A stretch of 38,167 bases of DNA, taken from Gemmatimonadales bacterium UBA7835 (GTDB lineage: Bacteria > Gemmatimonadota > Gemmatimonadetes > Longimicrobiales > Gaopeijiaceae). The stretch covers positions 14,622 through 52,788 of the forward strand of contig DLTN01000042.1 of the NCBI GenBank assembly GCA_002500925.1. The letters are read 5' to 3'. Below, piece after piece: positions 8,401 to 18,263 of this stretch. Numbering within the stretch: the stretch's first letter is position 1; every line of letters starts with the position of its first letter. The notes under the pieces are model-generated. The model worked only from the letters and a program-made list of their open reading frames with translations. It was not told where the DNA came from and searched no databases. The translations under genes and the position numbers were made by a program.

Positions 8401-9687
8401 CAAGAGATCAACTTCAAGAGGGTTGATTTAAAGACCTTCAAAGTCCAGAACAAGGAAGCCGGCGAACGCTTGCGCCAAGTGGTTGATGAGTCCGATCAGC
8501 GGATCCAGGACGTGAAGGCACGAACGGAGGAGCAGATCGACAAAGTCTTCAAGCCGGACGAGCTTCCGCCGGGAGTGGTTCAGCTGGTTAAAGTTTACGT
8601 TGCCGAAAAACGGAAGATTTCTGTCGGTGATAAGATGGCTGGTCGCCACGGTAATAAGGGGATCATCGCCCGAATCGTGCCCGAGGAGGAAATGCCGTTC
8701 CTCCCGGATGGGACTCCGGTAGAGATAGTGCTCAATCCACTAGGAGTGCCGTCCCGGATGAACGTTGGCCAGGTCTTGGAAACACATCTTGGGTGGGCCG
8801 GGCGAGTACTTGGGTTTGAGTCGAAGACCCCGGTTTTCCAGGGGGCGACTGAAAATGAGGTTGGCGCACTTCTCAAGCTAGCTGGCCTCAGGTGGGTGGA
8901 TGATGCACTCGGCTTGAGAGCGAATTCGCCGACGGCGCATACTGATATCGAGACATTGGTGAAAATCGCGGGTTCCCTTCCCGTGGCTATGGCAGGGAGT
9001 GAGGACGACTCCCCGGATGCCGTGAGTAATACACACGGCATCGGTCAGTCTCTGGACGCCTATCTTCGAACCAAGCTTTCGAAGACGCAGGAGAGGTTCT
9101 TCGAGAAGACAGTTGCCTTCCTCGTCGACGCTGCAGATGAGCTCTCCGATAGGAAGGGCAAGAAGGTCAGTGAACTGTTCCCAGCCATTCACAAACTTAA
9201 GGGCCGTTCCGCAGTCAAGTCTGGTCTAGATGACGCGGTGGTTGAGCTCTTAGAGCATGCGGAGATATTCGCGAATGGTAAGATTTGGCTTCGTGATGGG
9301 CGTAGTGGTCGAAAGTTTGACTTCCCGGTCACCGTTGGCGCGATCTATATGCTTAAGCTGAGCCACCTCGTGGATGACAAGATCCACGCGCGCTCAATCG
9401 GGCCCTATTCACTTGTTACGCAGCAACCTCTGGCCGGTAAGGCACAGTTCGGTGGGCAGAGGTTTGGTGAGATGGAGGTGTGGGCCTTGGAGGCTTATGG
9501 TGCGGCGCATACGCTGCAAGAGATCCTCACTGTCAAGTCGGATGACGTGCAGGGTCGCTCCAAGGTTTATGAAGCCATCGTCAAGGGCGACAACTTGCCC
9601 AAGCCGGGCATTCCCGAGTCGTTCAACGTTCTAGTCAAGGAACTTCAAGCCCTCGGCCTCTCTGTGGTACTTGGGGAGGAGGAATAA
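5452..9687 (+). CDS. rpoB: DNA-directed RNA polymerase subunit beta
   Basis: This is the second largest catalytic subunit of RNA polymerase. It has 1411 residues. The rifampicin pocket GSSQLSQFMDQTNPLAEMTHKRR starts at residue 478, with D487, H497 and S502 matching E. coli D516, H526 and S531, so it looks wild type for rifampicin. GDKMAGRHGNKG near 1060 and a C-terminal clamp region ending in LGLSVVLGEEE are present. TTG 5452 is chosen because AGGGGGA lies six to seven bases upstream and no other in-frame start is close. A lysine-rich patch KKRKKKKV at about 119-126 is local. rpoC begins three bases after the stop. Confidence 0.98.
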   Translation: MELRKDNRPILSFAKLKSVMPMPNLLDVQLRSFEKLVEQDPDEQWDFGLDRVFEEIFPIEDVNEYFMLEYISCALGEPKYSVEECIERDMTYAAPLKATLRLIVWEQPEEDPDAPKKRKKKKVSTPIEERVTQDIIEKEVYLGDLPLLTDLGTFIVNGAERVVVSQLHRSPGVVFEESIHPNGTKLYSARIIPFRGSWVEFTLDINDICYVHIDKKKKFPATALLRALGFSTDADIFNLYYQVDEVKLGKFDDAKKQEIEGKVIAEEFADPETGEILIDNGEEIEDEVIEILERLGVKKIKIYKSDRETARGESPMIKNTIKKDPTEDEGEALNAIYSLLRPGDAPNIETAREALERVFFDPRRYDLGRVGRYKINQRLQVDVPRSEAVLTKDDFVSIIGHLIELNEGRGFTDDIDHLGNRRVRTVGELIANQFSVGLSRMARLVKERMSINNDPEKINIDDLVNARTVSAVIQAFFGSSQLSQFMDQTNPLAEMTHKRRLSALGPGGLTRERAGFEVRDVHYSHYGRMCPIETPEGPNIGLITSLTTYSRINDLGFVETPYRKVKNGKVTTQIEWLSANEEEESRIAQANAPLDAKGGFKNEFVLCRERGDFPLLTPENIEYMDVAPDQLVSVAAALIPFLEHDDANRALMGSNMQRQAVPLLYTDAPLVGTGLEAKVASDSGAVITAHRTGTVAHVTADEIVVDTGQVVPGRGEQPLAKLAQYDRYRLKKYWRTNQDTAINQRPLVKIGEEIHPGDIIADGPSTDQGELALGRNLLVAFMPWYGSNFEDAIVISEKLVKDDVFTSVHIQELELHVRDTKRGMEEITREIPNVADENLADLDERGIVRVGARVKAGDILVGKITPKGETELSPEEKLLTAIFGEKAKDVKDSSLKVSPGMTGTIIDVKIFSRRIDDPLLEKEHGEKIGDLRALEREEIQRIQDARDEELRSVLQRQTVALMLKKGTVEPVLDEGTKLTKDLIQEINFKRVDLKTFKVQNKEAGERLRQVVDESDQRIQDVKARTEEQIDKVFKPDELPPGVVQLVKVYVAEKRKISVGDKMAGRHGNKGIIARIVPEEEMPFLPDGTPVEIVLNPLGVPSRMNVGQVLETHLGWAGRVLGFESKTPVFQGATENEVGALLKLAGLRWVDDALGLRANSPTAHTDIETLVKIAGSLPVAMAGSEDDSPDAVSNTHGIGQSLDAYLRTKLSKTQERFFEKTVAFLVDAADELSDRKGKKVSELFPAIHKLKGRSAVKSGLDDAVVELLEHAEIFANGKIWLRDGRSGRKFDFPVTVGAIYMLKLSHLVDDKIHARSIGPYSLVTQQPLAGKAQFGGQRFGEMEVWALEAYGAAHTLQEILTVKSDDVQGRSKVYEAIVKGDNLPKPGIPESFNVLVKELQALGLSVVLGEEE

Positions 9688-9690
9688 GAA

Positions 9691-12600
9691 ATGATCGATT
9701 TTCCCAGGACCCGCGACCAGCGTTCGGCTGACTTCGAGTTCATCCAGGTTCGACTCGCCTCTCCGGAGGAGATCCGTTCTTGGTCGTTTGGAGAGGTTGT
9801 AAAGCCGGAAACGATCAACTATCGGTCATTCAAACCGGAACGAGATGGACTTTTCTGTGAGCGTATTTTTGGGCCTGTAAAGGACTGGGAGTGCCACTGC
9901 GGGAAGTTCAAACGTATCCGCTTTAGGGGTCACGTTTGTGACCGTTGCGGAGTTGAGGTCACGCTTTCCAAGGTCCGGCGAGAGCGCATGGGCCATATCG
10001 AACTAGCCGTTCCCGTTGCCCATATATGGTTTTTTAAGACGCTTCCAAGTCAGCTGGGCTACCTCCTCGGCATGACTCTCCGGGACCTCGAAAAAGTTGT
10101 TTACTATGCGGCGTACGTCGTAACAAACCCGGGCAAACAGGAAGTAGAGTTCCAGCAGCTCCTAGATGAGGACGAGTACTACGACCTGCGTGTCAAAGCG
10201 CGGGATGAGGGGGATGAGGAATTCAAAGCGGAGATCGGTGCTGAGGCTGCACGAGAGTTGCTTCAGATGCTCGATGACCCAGACAAGAGGAAGATCAAGG
10301 ACCGGAATTCGGACGGCCGCGGACTCGATCGTCTTGCTGACTGGTTGCGCTATGAGATTGCTAATGAGACGTCCCAGCATCGCAAGAAGAAAAAGCTAAA
10401 GAGGCTAAAGGTCGTCGATGCGCTGCGGAATTCTGGCGATACGCCGGAGACACGCAACAAGCCTGAGTGGATGATACTCGATGTGATTCCGGTAATTCCA
10501 CCGGACCTAAGGCCGCTTGTCCCTCTCGATGGTGGTCGCTTCGCGACGTCCGACCTTAACGATCTCTACAGAAGGGTCATCAATCGTAACAATCGACTTA
10601 AGAAGTTGATCGACATGCGTGCGCCAGAAGTAATTCTTAGGAATGAAAAACGCATGTTGCAGGAGTCGGTAGACGCGCTCTTCGACAACGGACGCCGATC
10701 AAAGGCAATCCGTGGGCGTGGAAAGCGACCACTGAAGTCACTCTCTGACATGCTCAAGGGTAAGCAGGGGAGATTCCGTCAGAACCTACTAGGGAAGCGA
10801 GTCGATTATTCGGGCCGTTCAGTCATCGTCGTAGGTCCGGAACTGAAGCTCCACCAGTGCGGACTTCCGAAGGCCATGGCCGTCGAACTGTTCAAGCCGT
10901 TCATCATCCACGAGCTCGAGAAGCGTGGAGAAGCTGAGACGGTTAAGCGAGCAAAGAAGATCGTCGAGAAGGAAGATCCCAAGGTATATGAGGTCCTAGA
11001 GGACATCATCAAGGATCACCCGGTCCTCCTGAACCGTGCGCCAACACTTCACCGACTTGGCATCCAGGCATTTGAGCCAGTGCTGGTAGAGGGTAAGGCG
11101 ATCCGGCTACATCCGTTGGCTTGTGCAGCTTTTAATGCCGACTTCGACGGTGACCAGATGGCGGTCCACCTGCCACTTTCTTATGAGGCTCAGCTTGAGG
11201 CACGAGTCCTCATGCTTTCGTCGAACAATATTCTCTTGCCATCCAATGGCCGCCCAGTTGCTGCGCCGACCCAGGACATGGTCATTGGTTCTTATTACCT
11301 GACTAATCCGGGCCTCGAAATCGGAGACCTGGAGCGTGTTGCTAATGACACGAAGGTCGCTAAGGGTCGTCGTGAGACGGCCGACAACCAGCTGAACGAG
11401 ATTTATGCGGACGCTCCGCGATTCTCTTCCTACGGTGAAGTGGAGATGGCACTCGTTCAGGAGCGCGTGACCTTCAATTCTCCAGTTTGGTACTTCGTGT
11501 CCGCCAACTTCGGCGGTGTAGACGACAAGGATGCGCGTTGGGAGCGTACGACCGCTGGTCGGGTTCTCTTCAATTCGATCATCCCTGATGAACTCGGCTT
11601 TATAAATAAAACGTTCGGTAAACGTGAGCTCGGCGACCTCGCCTTTGAGTGTTTCACTGTGACCGGCATGGGCCGGACTACAGAGTTTTTGGACGCCATC
11701 AAGGATTTTGGTTTCCGCTACGCTACCATGGGTGGCATCTCAGTGGGCATCGAAGATCTGGAGGTCCCAGCTGAGAAGCGAGAGATTCTTGAGGAGGCGG
11801 ACGAGCAGGTCGCCAGGTTCCAGAAGGCTTACGCAAGCGGGTTCATTTCCAACGGTGAGCGTTACAACAAAGTCATCGACACCTGGACCCATGCGAACAA
11901 CGATGTCGCTGATGCTATGGTGCGTCACTTGGAGCGGTCAAACGATGGCTTCAATCCGGTTTACATGATGATGACCTCGGGGGCACGAGGTAATCGTGAC
12001 CAGATGCGTCAGCTCGCTGGAATGCGAGGCCTCATGGCGAAGCCGCAGAAGAAGTTGACTGGTGGTATTGGTGAGATCATAGAGTCGCCCATCAAGTCCA
12101 ACTTCCGCGAAGGCTTATCGGTGGTCGAGTATTTCATCTCGACTCACGGAGCTAGGAAGGGGCTGGCGGATACGGCGCTAAAGACGGCGGATGCTGGATA
12201 TTTGACTCGGCGTCTAGTTGACGTGGCACAAGATATGACGATCACTGAGGAAAATTGCGGTACGATCCTCGGACTTGACATGACAGCTCTGAAGGAAGGC
12301 GAGGACATAATTGAGCCGCTGTCTGATCGCATTGTGGGTAATGTCGCCCGTGATGATGTCTATGATCCAATCGATGGAGAGACGATCGTCAATGCCGGCG
12401 AGCTTATCCTAGAGGAACATGCTAGCCAAATTGAGCAAGCTGGGATACAAAATGTGGGCATTCTGTCAGTTCTTACCTGCGAGTCAAAACGCGGTCTCTG
12501 CCAGGCATGCTATGGTCGAAACCTAGCCACAATGAAGATGGTCGATGTTGGCGAAGCCGTGGGCATCATAGCAGCACAGTCGATAGGTGAGCCGGGGACG

Positions 12601-13980
12601 CAGCTTACCCTAAGAACGTTCCACATCGGTGGTACGGCTTCTCGTATCGCTGCCCAAACCCAGCGCAAGTCCAAGATTGATGGCATTATTGATTTGGATC
12701 GCGTAACAACGGTCACCACGCCGGACAAAAAGATTATTGTGACTTCCCGTGAGGGTGGAATCCTCTTGAAGACGTCAGATGGCGCCGTCAGGAGCCGCCT
12801 CGCGGTCCCATATGGTGCAACGATAGACATCAAAAAGGGTCAGAAAATCTCGGCCGGTGACTTGTTGTTCAGTTGGGATCCCTATTCTGAGCCGATGGTG
12901 GCGGACTCTAAGGGTGTCATTCACTTCCAGGATATCGTCGAAGACGTGACGATGCGCGAGGAGTTGGATGCGTCAACTGGTCGTCGTCAGAAGGTGATCA
13001 TTGAGGATAGAGAGAAGAAGCTCCACCCGACGATTGTTATCCGAAAGAAGACAAAGAAGGCCGAAGTCCTGCGGGAGTTCATCGTCCCGGTCGGTGCTCA
13101 GCTCATCGTCAAAGACGGAGATGAGGTCGAGCTTGGGGACACAATCGCGAAGATAAGCCGCGAGGTATACAAGACTCGTGATATCACTGGCGGATTGCCG
13201 CGAGTAGCAGAACTCTTCGAAGCACGGAAGCCGAAAGATCCGGCCGTTATCACCGAGATCGACGGTAGCATTTCATTCGGTGATATTAAGCGTGGGAAGC
13301 GCCAGATCCATGTTACGCCTGATCAGGGAGAGCAAAGAACGTATGATGTGCCGGTTGGTAAGCACATGCGTGTGCACACGGGCGACGTAGTGCGTGCGGG
13401 TGACCGGATCTCTGAAGGACCGGTGAATCCTCATGACATTCTGGCTGTAATGGGCCCCCGGGCAGTTCAGGAGTATCTGCTCAATGAGATCCAAGAGGTG
13501 TATAGACTTCAGGGCGTGAAGATCAATGACAAGCACATTGGCGTGATTGTGCGTCAGATGCTGCAGAAAGTACGTGTTACTGATGCCGGAGACACCAAGC
13601 TGCTCGAGGGTGAGAATGTCGACCGGGCCGAGTTTAGGACCGTTAACACTGCTGCAATAGAGAACGGTGAAAAGCCGGCGCGAAGCGAACCTCTTCTCCT
13701 TGGTATTACAAAGGCTTCACTTACGACGGAGTCGTTTATCTCGGCTGCTTCCTTCCAGGAGACCACGAGGGTGCTCACGGATGCGGCGGTTCGCGGCGCG
13801 AAAGACGAGCTCAAGGGCCTCAAGGAGAACATTATCATTGGACACTTGATTCCGGCAGGAACGGGAATCCACCGCTATTCGAATGTCGAATTCATGGTGG
13901 AACAGTCCTACTATGATGAGGAGATCGTTCCCCTTGGAGAGCCTGGTGAGCTTGTGCCTGGCTTAGGAGGCGAAGGGTAA
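9691..13980 (+). CDS. rpoC: DNA-directed RNA polymerase subunit beta prime
   Basis: This is the largest catalytic subunit of RNA polymerase, 1429 residues. The N-terminal zinc finger uses C68, C70, C83 and C86. The magnesium-binding motif NADFDGDQM starts at residue 482 (D484, D486, D488). The second zinc site is C856, C930, C937 and C940. The trigger loop and bridge helix region (about 790-830, MMTSGARGNRDQMRQLAGMRG) is intact. ATG 9691 uses GGGGAGGA at the end of rpoB as its ribosome site, which couples the two subunits. Confidence 0.98.
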   Translation: MIDFPRTRDQRSADFEFIQVRLASPEEIRSWSFGEVVKPETINYRSFKPERDGLFCERIFGPVKDWECHCGKFKRIRFRGHVCDRCGVEVTLSKVRRERMGHIELAVPVAHIWFFKTLPSQLGYLLGMTLRDLEKVVYYAAYVVTNPGKQEVEFQQLLDEDEYYDLRVKARDEGDEEFKAEIGAEAARELLQMLDDPDKRKIKDRNSDGRGLDRLADWLRYEIANETSQHRKKKKLKRLKVVDALRNSGDTPETRNKPEWMILDVIPVIPPDLRPLVPLDGGRFATSDLNDLYRRVINRNNRLKKLIDMRAPEVILRNEKRMLQESVDALFDNGRRSKAIRGRGKRPLKSLSDMLKGKQGRFRQNLLGKRVDYSGRSVIVVGPELKLHQCGLPKAMAVELFKPFIIHELEKRGEAETVKRAKKIVEKEDPKVYEVLEDIIKDHPVLLNRAPTLHRLGIQAFEPVLVEGKAIRLHPLACAAFNADFDGDQMAVHLPLSYEAQLEARVLMLSSNNILLPSNGRPVAAPTQDMVIGSYYLTNPGLEIGDLERVANDTKVAKGRRETADNQLNEIYADAPRFSSYGEVEMALVQERVTFNSPVWYFVSANFGGVDDKDARWERTTAGRVLFNSIIPDELGFINKTFGKRELGDLAFECFTVTGMGRTTEFLDAIKDFGFRYATMGGISVGIEDLEVPAEKREILEEADEQVARFQKAYASGFISNGERYNKVIDTWTHANNDVADAMVRHLERSNDGFNPVYMMMTSGARGNRDQMRQLAGMRGLMAKPQKKLTGGIGEIIESPIKSNFREGLSVVEYFISTHGARKGLADTALKTADAGYLTRRLVDVAQDMTITEENCGTILGLDMTALKEGEDIIEPLSDRIVGNVARDDVYDPIDGETIVNAGELILEEHASQIEQAGIQNVGILSVLTCESKRGLCQACYGRNLATMKMVDVGEAVGIIAAQSIGEPGTQLTLRTFHIGGTASRIAAQTQRKSKIDGIIDLDRVTTVTTPDKKIIVTSREGGILLKTSDGAVRSRLAVPYGATIDIKKGQKISAGDLLFSWDPYSEPMVADSKGVIHFQDIVEDVTMREELDASTGRRQKVIIEDREKKLHPTIVIRKKTKKAEVLREFIVPVGAQLIVKDGDEVELGDTIAKISREVYKTRDITGGLPRVAELFEARKPKDPAVITEIDGSISFGDIKRGKRQIHVTPDQGEQRTYDVPVGKHMRVHTGDVVRAGDRISEGPVNPHDILAVMGPRAVQEYLLNEIQEVYRLQGVKINDKHIGVIVRQMLQKVRVTDAGDTKLLEGENVDRAEFRTVNTAAIENGEKPARSEPLLLGITKASLTTESFISAASFQETTRVLTDAAVRGAKDELKGLKENIIIGHLIPAGTGIHRYSNVEFMVEQSYYDEEIVPLGEPGELVPGLGGEG

Positions 13981-14000
13981 GAACTCTTCTCACTCAATCA

Positions 14001-14071
14001 AGCAGAGCGAAACGCTGTGCTGGGTAAGGAAACGGCTCGGGTCGCATTTGCGGCTCGAGCTGTTTCCGTTT
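14001..14071 (+). terminator. Hairpins after rpoC, probable end of rpoBC transcription
   Basis: A small hairpin (14001-14021) is followed by an exceptionally long one: 14028-14045 pairs with 14050-14067 over 18 continuous base pairs (three G-U) around ATTT, followed by GTTT. The T-run is short, so it may act as a terminator, a 3' stabiliser or an RNase III site. Two more small hairpins (14109-14120 and 14123-14138) fill the rest of the 199-base gap before udk. Confidence 0.65.
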
Positions 14072-14179
14072 GAATGGGGGGGGCGGTGGTGATAGAGGTT
14101 ATGGGTCTCGCGGGTCCGCGATCCAGCTCCGTAGCTGGTTATCTAACTTAAAGATTTGTAGCAGACGGGAGTCGCTCAG

Positions 14180-14797
14180 GTGGGGTCGATTGTAGTGGGA
14201 ATAGCGGGTGGAAGTGCGTCCGGTAAGTCCACCATTGTAAGAGAACTTACAAGTCTCATGGGAAGAAGTCGTGTCGCAGTCCTGAGTCACGACGCCTACT
14301 ACCACGACTTATCGCACATGCCAATCGGGCACCGGATCCAGGTCAACGTTGATCATCCGGACTCTCTTGAAACCTCATTACTCGTGAGACACATAAAGGC
14401 GCTGCAGGCAGGTCATACTGTGGAAAGTCCTCGATATGATTATGCCTCACAAACGCGCAGCTCGGTCGGGGTTACCATAACATCTGCGCCAGTCCTTATC
14501 GTGGAAGGGATGCTTACCCTGTGGGACGGGCGCCTAAGGGACCTCATGGATATCCGAGTTTTTGTTGACACTTCTCCTGAGCAGAGGCTTGAGCGGCGCA
14601 TTGAGCGTGACGTATTAGAGAGGGGAAGGGATCCGAAGACAGTCAGGCAGCAGCATCTGGAGCGGGTACAACCGATGCACGAGATGTATGTACAACCGTC
14701 GCGAGTCCACGCGGACTTTCTCATTCCCGAAGGTGGACACAACATTGATGCGATCCGGGCTTTGGCAGATCAGGTCCTAGGGCTGCTCGATGACTGA
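14180..14797 (+). CDS. udk: Uridine kinase
   Basis: The enzyme phosphorylates uridine or cytidine to UMP or CMP in pyrimidine salvage. The 205 residues carry the P-loop GGSASGKS (10-17), HDAYYHDLSHM, DHPDSLETSLL, the substrate-binding RYDYASQTR, and VLIVEGMLTLWDGRLRDLMDIRVFVD, all standard for the uridine kinase family. The start is GTG 14180 behind CGGGAG at 14166-14171, so the P-loop lies at its usual distance from the N-terminus. It lies between rpoC and rpsL, where no other gene is usual. It is isolated by 199 and 247 bases of structured gap, so it may be its own unit. Confidence 0.93.
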   Translation: MGSIVVGIAGGSASGKSTIVRELTSLMGRSRVAVLSHDAYYHDLSHMPIGHRIQVNVDHPDSLETSLLVRHIKALQAGHTVESPRYDYASQTRSSVGVTITSAPVLIVEGMLTLWDGRLRDLMDIRVFVDTSPEQRLERRIERDVLERGRDPKTVRQQHLERVQPMHEMYVQPSRVHADFLIPEGGHNIDAIRALADQVLGLLDD

Positions 14798-14825
14798 TTA
14801 AACAAAAAGGCCATTCGGACCAATG

Positions 14826-14903
14826 CCTCCCCTCGTCACCACACTCTCTGAGGGAGGAGCGCGCGACTGAGGGCTATGTTCTAGAGTAAGCGGATTTCTA
14901 GAG
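14826..14903 (+). repeat. Imperfect hairpin and a repeated TTCTAGAG octamer downstream of udk
   Basis: CCTCCCCTC (14826-14834) pairs with GAGGGAGG (14850-14857) past one bulged base; there is no T-run. The octamer TTCTAGAG, which contains the palindrome TCTAGA, occurs at 14879-14886 and again at 14896-14903, 17 bases apart, some 40 bases upstream of the rpsL promoter. Two spaced palindromic sites could be an operator, but there is no other support. Confidence 0.3.
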
Positions 14904-14943
14904 ATTGCCTAGGAAAGATCCCTCTAATGCACGTTTGTTTCCG

Positions 14944-14972
14944 TTGACACTTATGGGGCCCGTTTCTACCTT
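14944..14972 (+). promoter_or_regulatory. Probable sigma70-type promoter for rpsL
   Basis: A perfect -35 box TTGACA (14944-14949) is followed after 17 bases by TACCTT (14967-14972), a weaker -10 box. Transcription would start near 14979, giving a leader of about 65 bases before the rpsL ATG. The position after udk and before the str genes is where a promoter is expected. Confidence 0.6.
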
Positions 14973-14989
14973 TCTTTGCTCTATCGGAC

Positions 14990-15031
14990 CGGCGTCCGCG
15001 TTCACCGTGGCCGCCGTTTTTTATCACGGTG
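14990..15031 (+). promoter_or_regulatory. Attenuator-like leader of rpsL: terminator hairpin with competing helix
   Basis: CGGCGTCCGCG (14990-15000) pairs with 15006-15016 over 11 positions with one mismatch, around loop TTCAC, and runs straight into six Ts (15017-15022). This is a textbook intrinsic terminator lying inside the rpsL leader. CACCGTG (15003-15009), which overlaps the terminator loop and 3' arm, is also perfectly complementary to CACGGTG (15025-15031), so the two folds exclude each other. The rpsL ribosome site follows at 15036-15043. Attenuation is inferred. Confidence 0.6.
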
Positions 15032-15044
15032 TTGTGAGGTAGGA

Positions 15045-15416
15045 ATGCCGACCATTAGCCAGCTCGTGCGGAAGGGTCGCAAGGCGCAGGGAAAGAAGAA
15101 CAAGGCGCCGGCTCTTCAACGTAACCCGCAGAAGCGGGGCGTATGCACGCGCGTGTACACTACGACTCCGAAGAAGCCTAACTCGGCTCTCCGCAAGGTC
15201 GCTCGGGTTCGATTGACTAATGGTTTTGAGGTTACGGCCTACATTGGTGGTGAGGGGCACAACCTCCAAGAGCACTCAATAGTCCTCATCCGTGGTGGAC
15301 GCGTGAAGGATCTCCCAGGAGTCCGTTACCATATCGTTCGTGGCACCTTAGATACCTCCGGTGTCGATGCGCGCCGGCAGGGGCGTTCCAAGTACGGGGC
15401 CAAGCGGCCTAAGTAA
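15045..15416 (+). CDS. rpsL: Small ribosomal subunit protein uS12
   Basis: uS12 controls decoding accuracy at the A site. ATG 15045 follows GAGGTAGG and gives 123 residues beginning MPTISQLVRKGRK; an upstream in-frame ATG at 14976 would translate through the leader hairpin and add 23 atypical residues. Streptomycin-site residues appear wild type: the TPKKPNSALRK loop at 41-51 and the RVKDLPGVRYH loop. It heads the str group with rpsG and fusA. Confidence 0.98.
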   Translation: MPTISQLVRKGRKAQGKKNKAPALQRNPQKRGVCTRVYTTTPKKPNSALRKVARVRLTNGFEVTAYIGGEGHNLQEHSIVLIRGGRVKDLPGVRYHIVRGTLDTSGVDARRQGRSKYGAKRPK

Positions 15417-15428
15417 GGGGTTAGATAG

Positions 15429-15899
15429 ATGAGCCGTCGTTCGCGCGCTGAGAAGCGGGAAACCCCGCCCGATCCGAAGTTCGAGTCCCGAGCCGTAACG
15501 AAGTTCATCAATAACTTGATGGTCGACGGAAAGAAGTCGAAGGCGGAGAAGATCTTCTATGATGCCGTTGATATCATGGAGCAGCGCTCGGGAGAGAACG
15601 GTGTAGAAATGTTCGAGGCCGCACTCAATAATGCCAAGCCAGCACTTGAGGTGAAGAGTCGCCGTGTGGGTGGTGCTACGTATCAGGTCCCAATTGAGGT
15701 GCGCCCCGAGCGACGGACTGCGCTGGCTAGTCGCTGGCTCATAGGATTCGCACGAGGCCGTTCAGAAAAGAGCATGGCCGAAAGGCTGGCGGCTGAGCTG
15801 CTCGCGGCTAGCCGTGGGGAAGGCTCTACAATCAAAAAGAAAGACGACACTCACCGAATGGCTGAGGCCAACAAAGCGTTCGCTCACTACCGGTGGTAA
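15429..15899 (+). CDS. rpsG: Small ribosomal subunit protein uS7
   Basis: uS7 nucleates assembly of the 30S head by binding 16S rRNA and contacts the E-site tRNA. The 156 residues have the family length: MSRRSRAEKRETPPDPKFESRAVTKFINNLMVDGKKSKAEKIFYDA, YQVPIEVRPERRTALASRWLI, and the C-terminal DDTHRMAEANKAFAHYRW. It starts 12 bases after rpsL. In E. coli S7 represses the str mRNA; here the structured gap after rpsG is a candidate site. Confidence 0.98.
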   Translation: MSRRSRAEKRETPPDPKFESRAVTKFINNLMVDGKKSKAEKIFYDAVDIMEQRSGENGVEMFEAALNNAKPALEVKSRRVGGATYQVPIEVRPERRTALASRWLIGFARGRSEKSMAERLAAELLAASRGEGSTIKKKDDTHRMAEANKAFAHYRW

Positions 15900-15938
15900 A
15901 CACGAGTAACTGAATTAGATGATGAAAGCGTAGACCGA

Positions 15939-15963
15939 AGCCCTCGCAGTAAATAGGAGGGCT
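15939..15963 (+). promoter_or_regulatory. Hairpin downstream of rpsG
   Basis: AGCCCTC (15939-15945) pairs perfectly with GAGGGCT (15957-15963) around an 11-base loop. It is the first of several helices in the 234-base rpsG-fusA gap; GGCCC/GGGCC near 15984-16005 is another. No T-run follows here. Confidence 0.4.
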
Positions 15964-16020
15964 GCGGATAACTGAAACGCGATGGCCCCCGGGATTGCCG
16001 ACGGGCCCTCTCCGATCTAG

Positions 16021-16098
16021 GGAGCGCGGATGGCTGTAAGTCCGAAAAGACTGCGGCAGACACAGCCTCGCTCCTTTTTTTATGCCCCTTCTGGGGGC
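16021..16098 (+). terminator. Terminator with stacked helices between rpsG and fusA
   Basis: GGAGCG (16021-16026) pairs with CGCTCC (16069-16074), GGCTGT (16032-16037) with ACAGCC (16062-16067), and AGTC (16039-16042) with GACT (16049-16052), all nested and followed by seven Ts (16075-16081). A GCCCC/GGGGC hairpin (16084-16098) comes next. The asymmetric interior (16053-16061 unpaired) is unlike a plain terminator and could be a binding pocket. fusA starts 52 bases after the T-run with no clear promoter of its own, so attenuation with read-through is plausible. Confidence 0.6.
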
Positions 16099-16133
16099 TG
16101 TATCAATTAAGAAACAAGACGAGACACAGATAG

Positions 16134-18233
<2,100 letters not shown>

Positions 18234-18263
18234 AGGACCAACTTCAGCGATAGATTCAAACGA

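Noticed and set aside
14976..15044. Upstream in-frame ATG for rpsL
   Set aside because: The extra 23 residues cover the leader terminator hairpin and are unlike S12.
15900..16081. Known riboswitch or housekeeping RNA in the rpsG-fusA gap
   Set aside because: I looked for conserved core bases of common riboswitches, SRP RNA and 5S rRNA and saw none; kept only as an unknown structured element.
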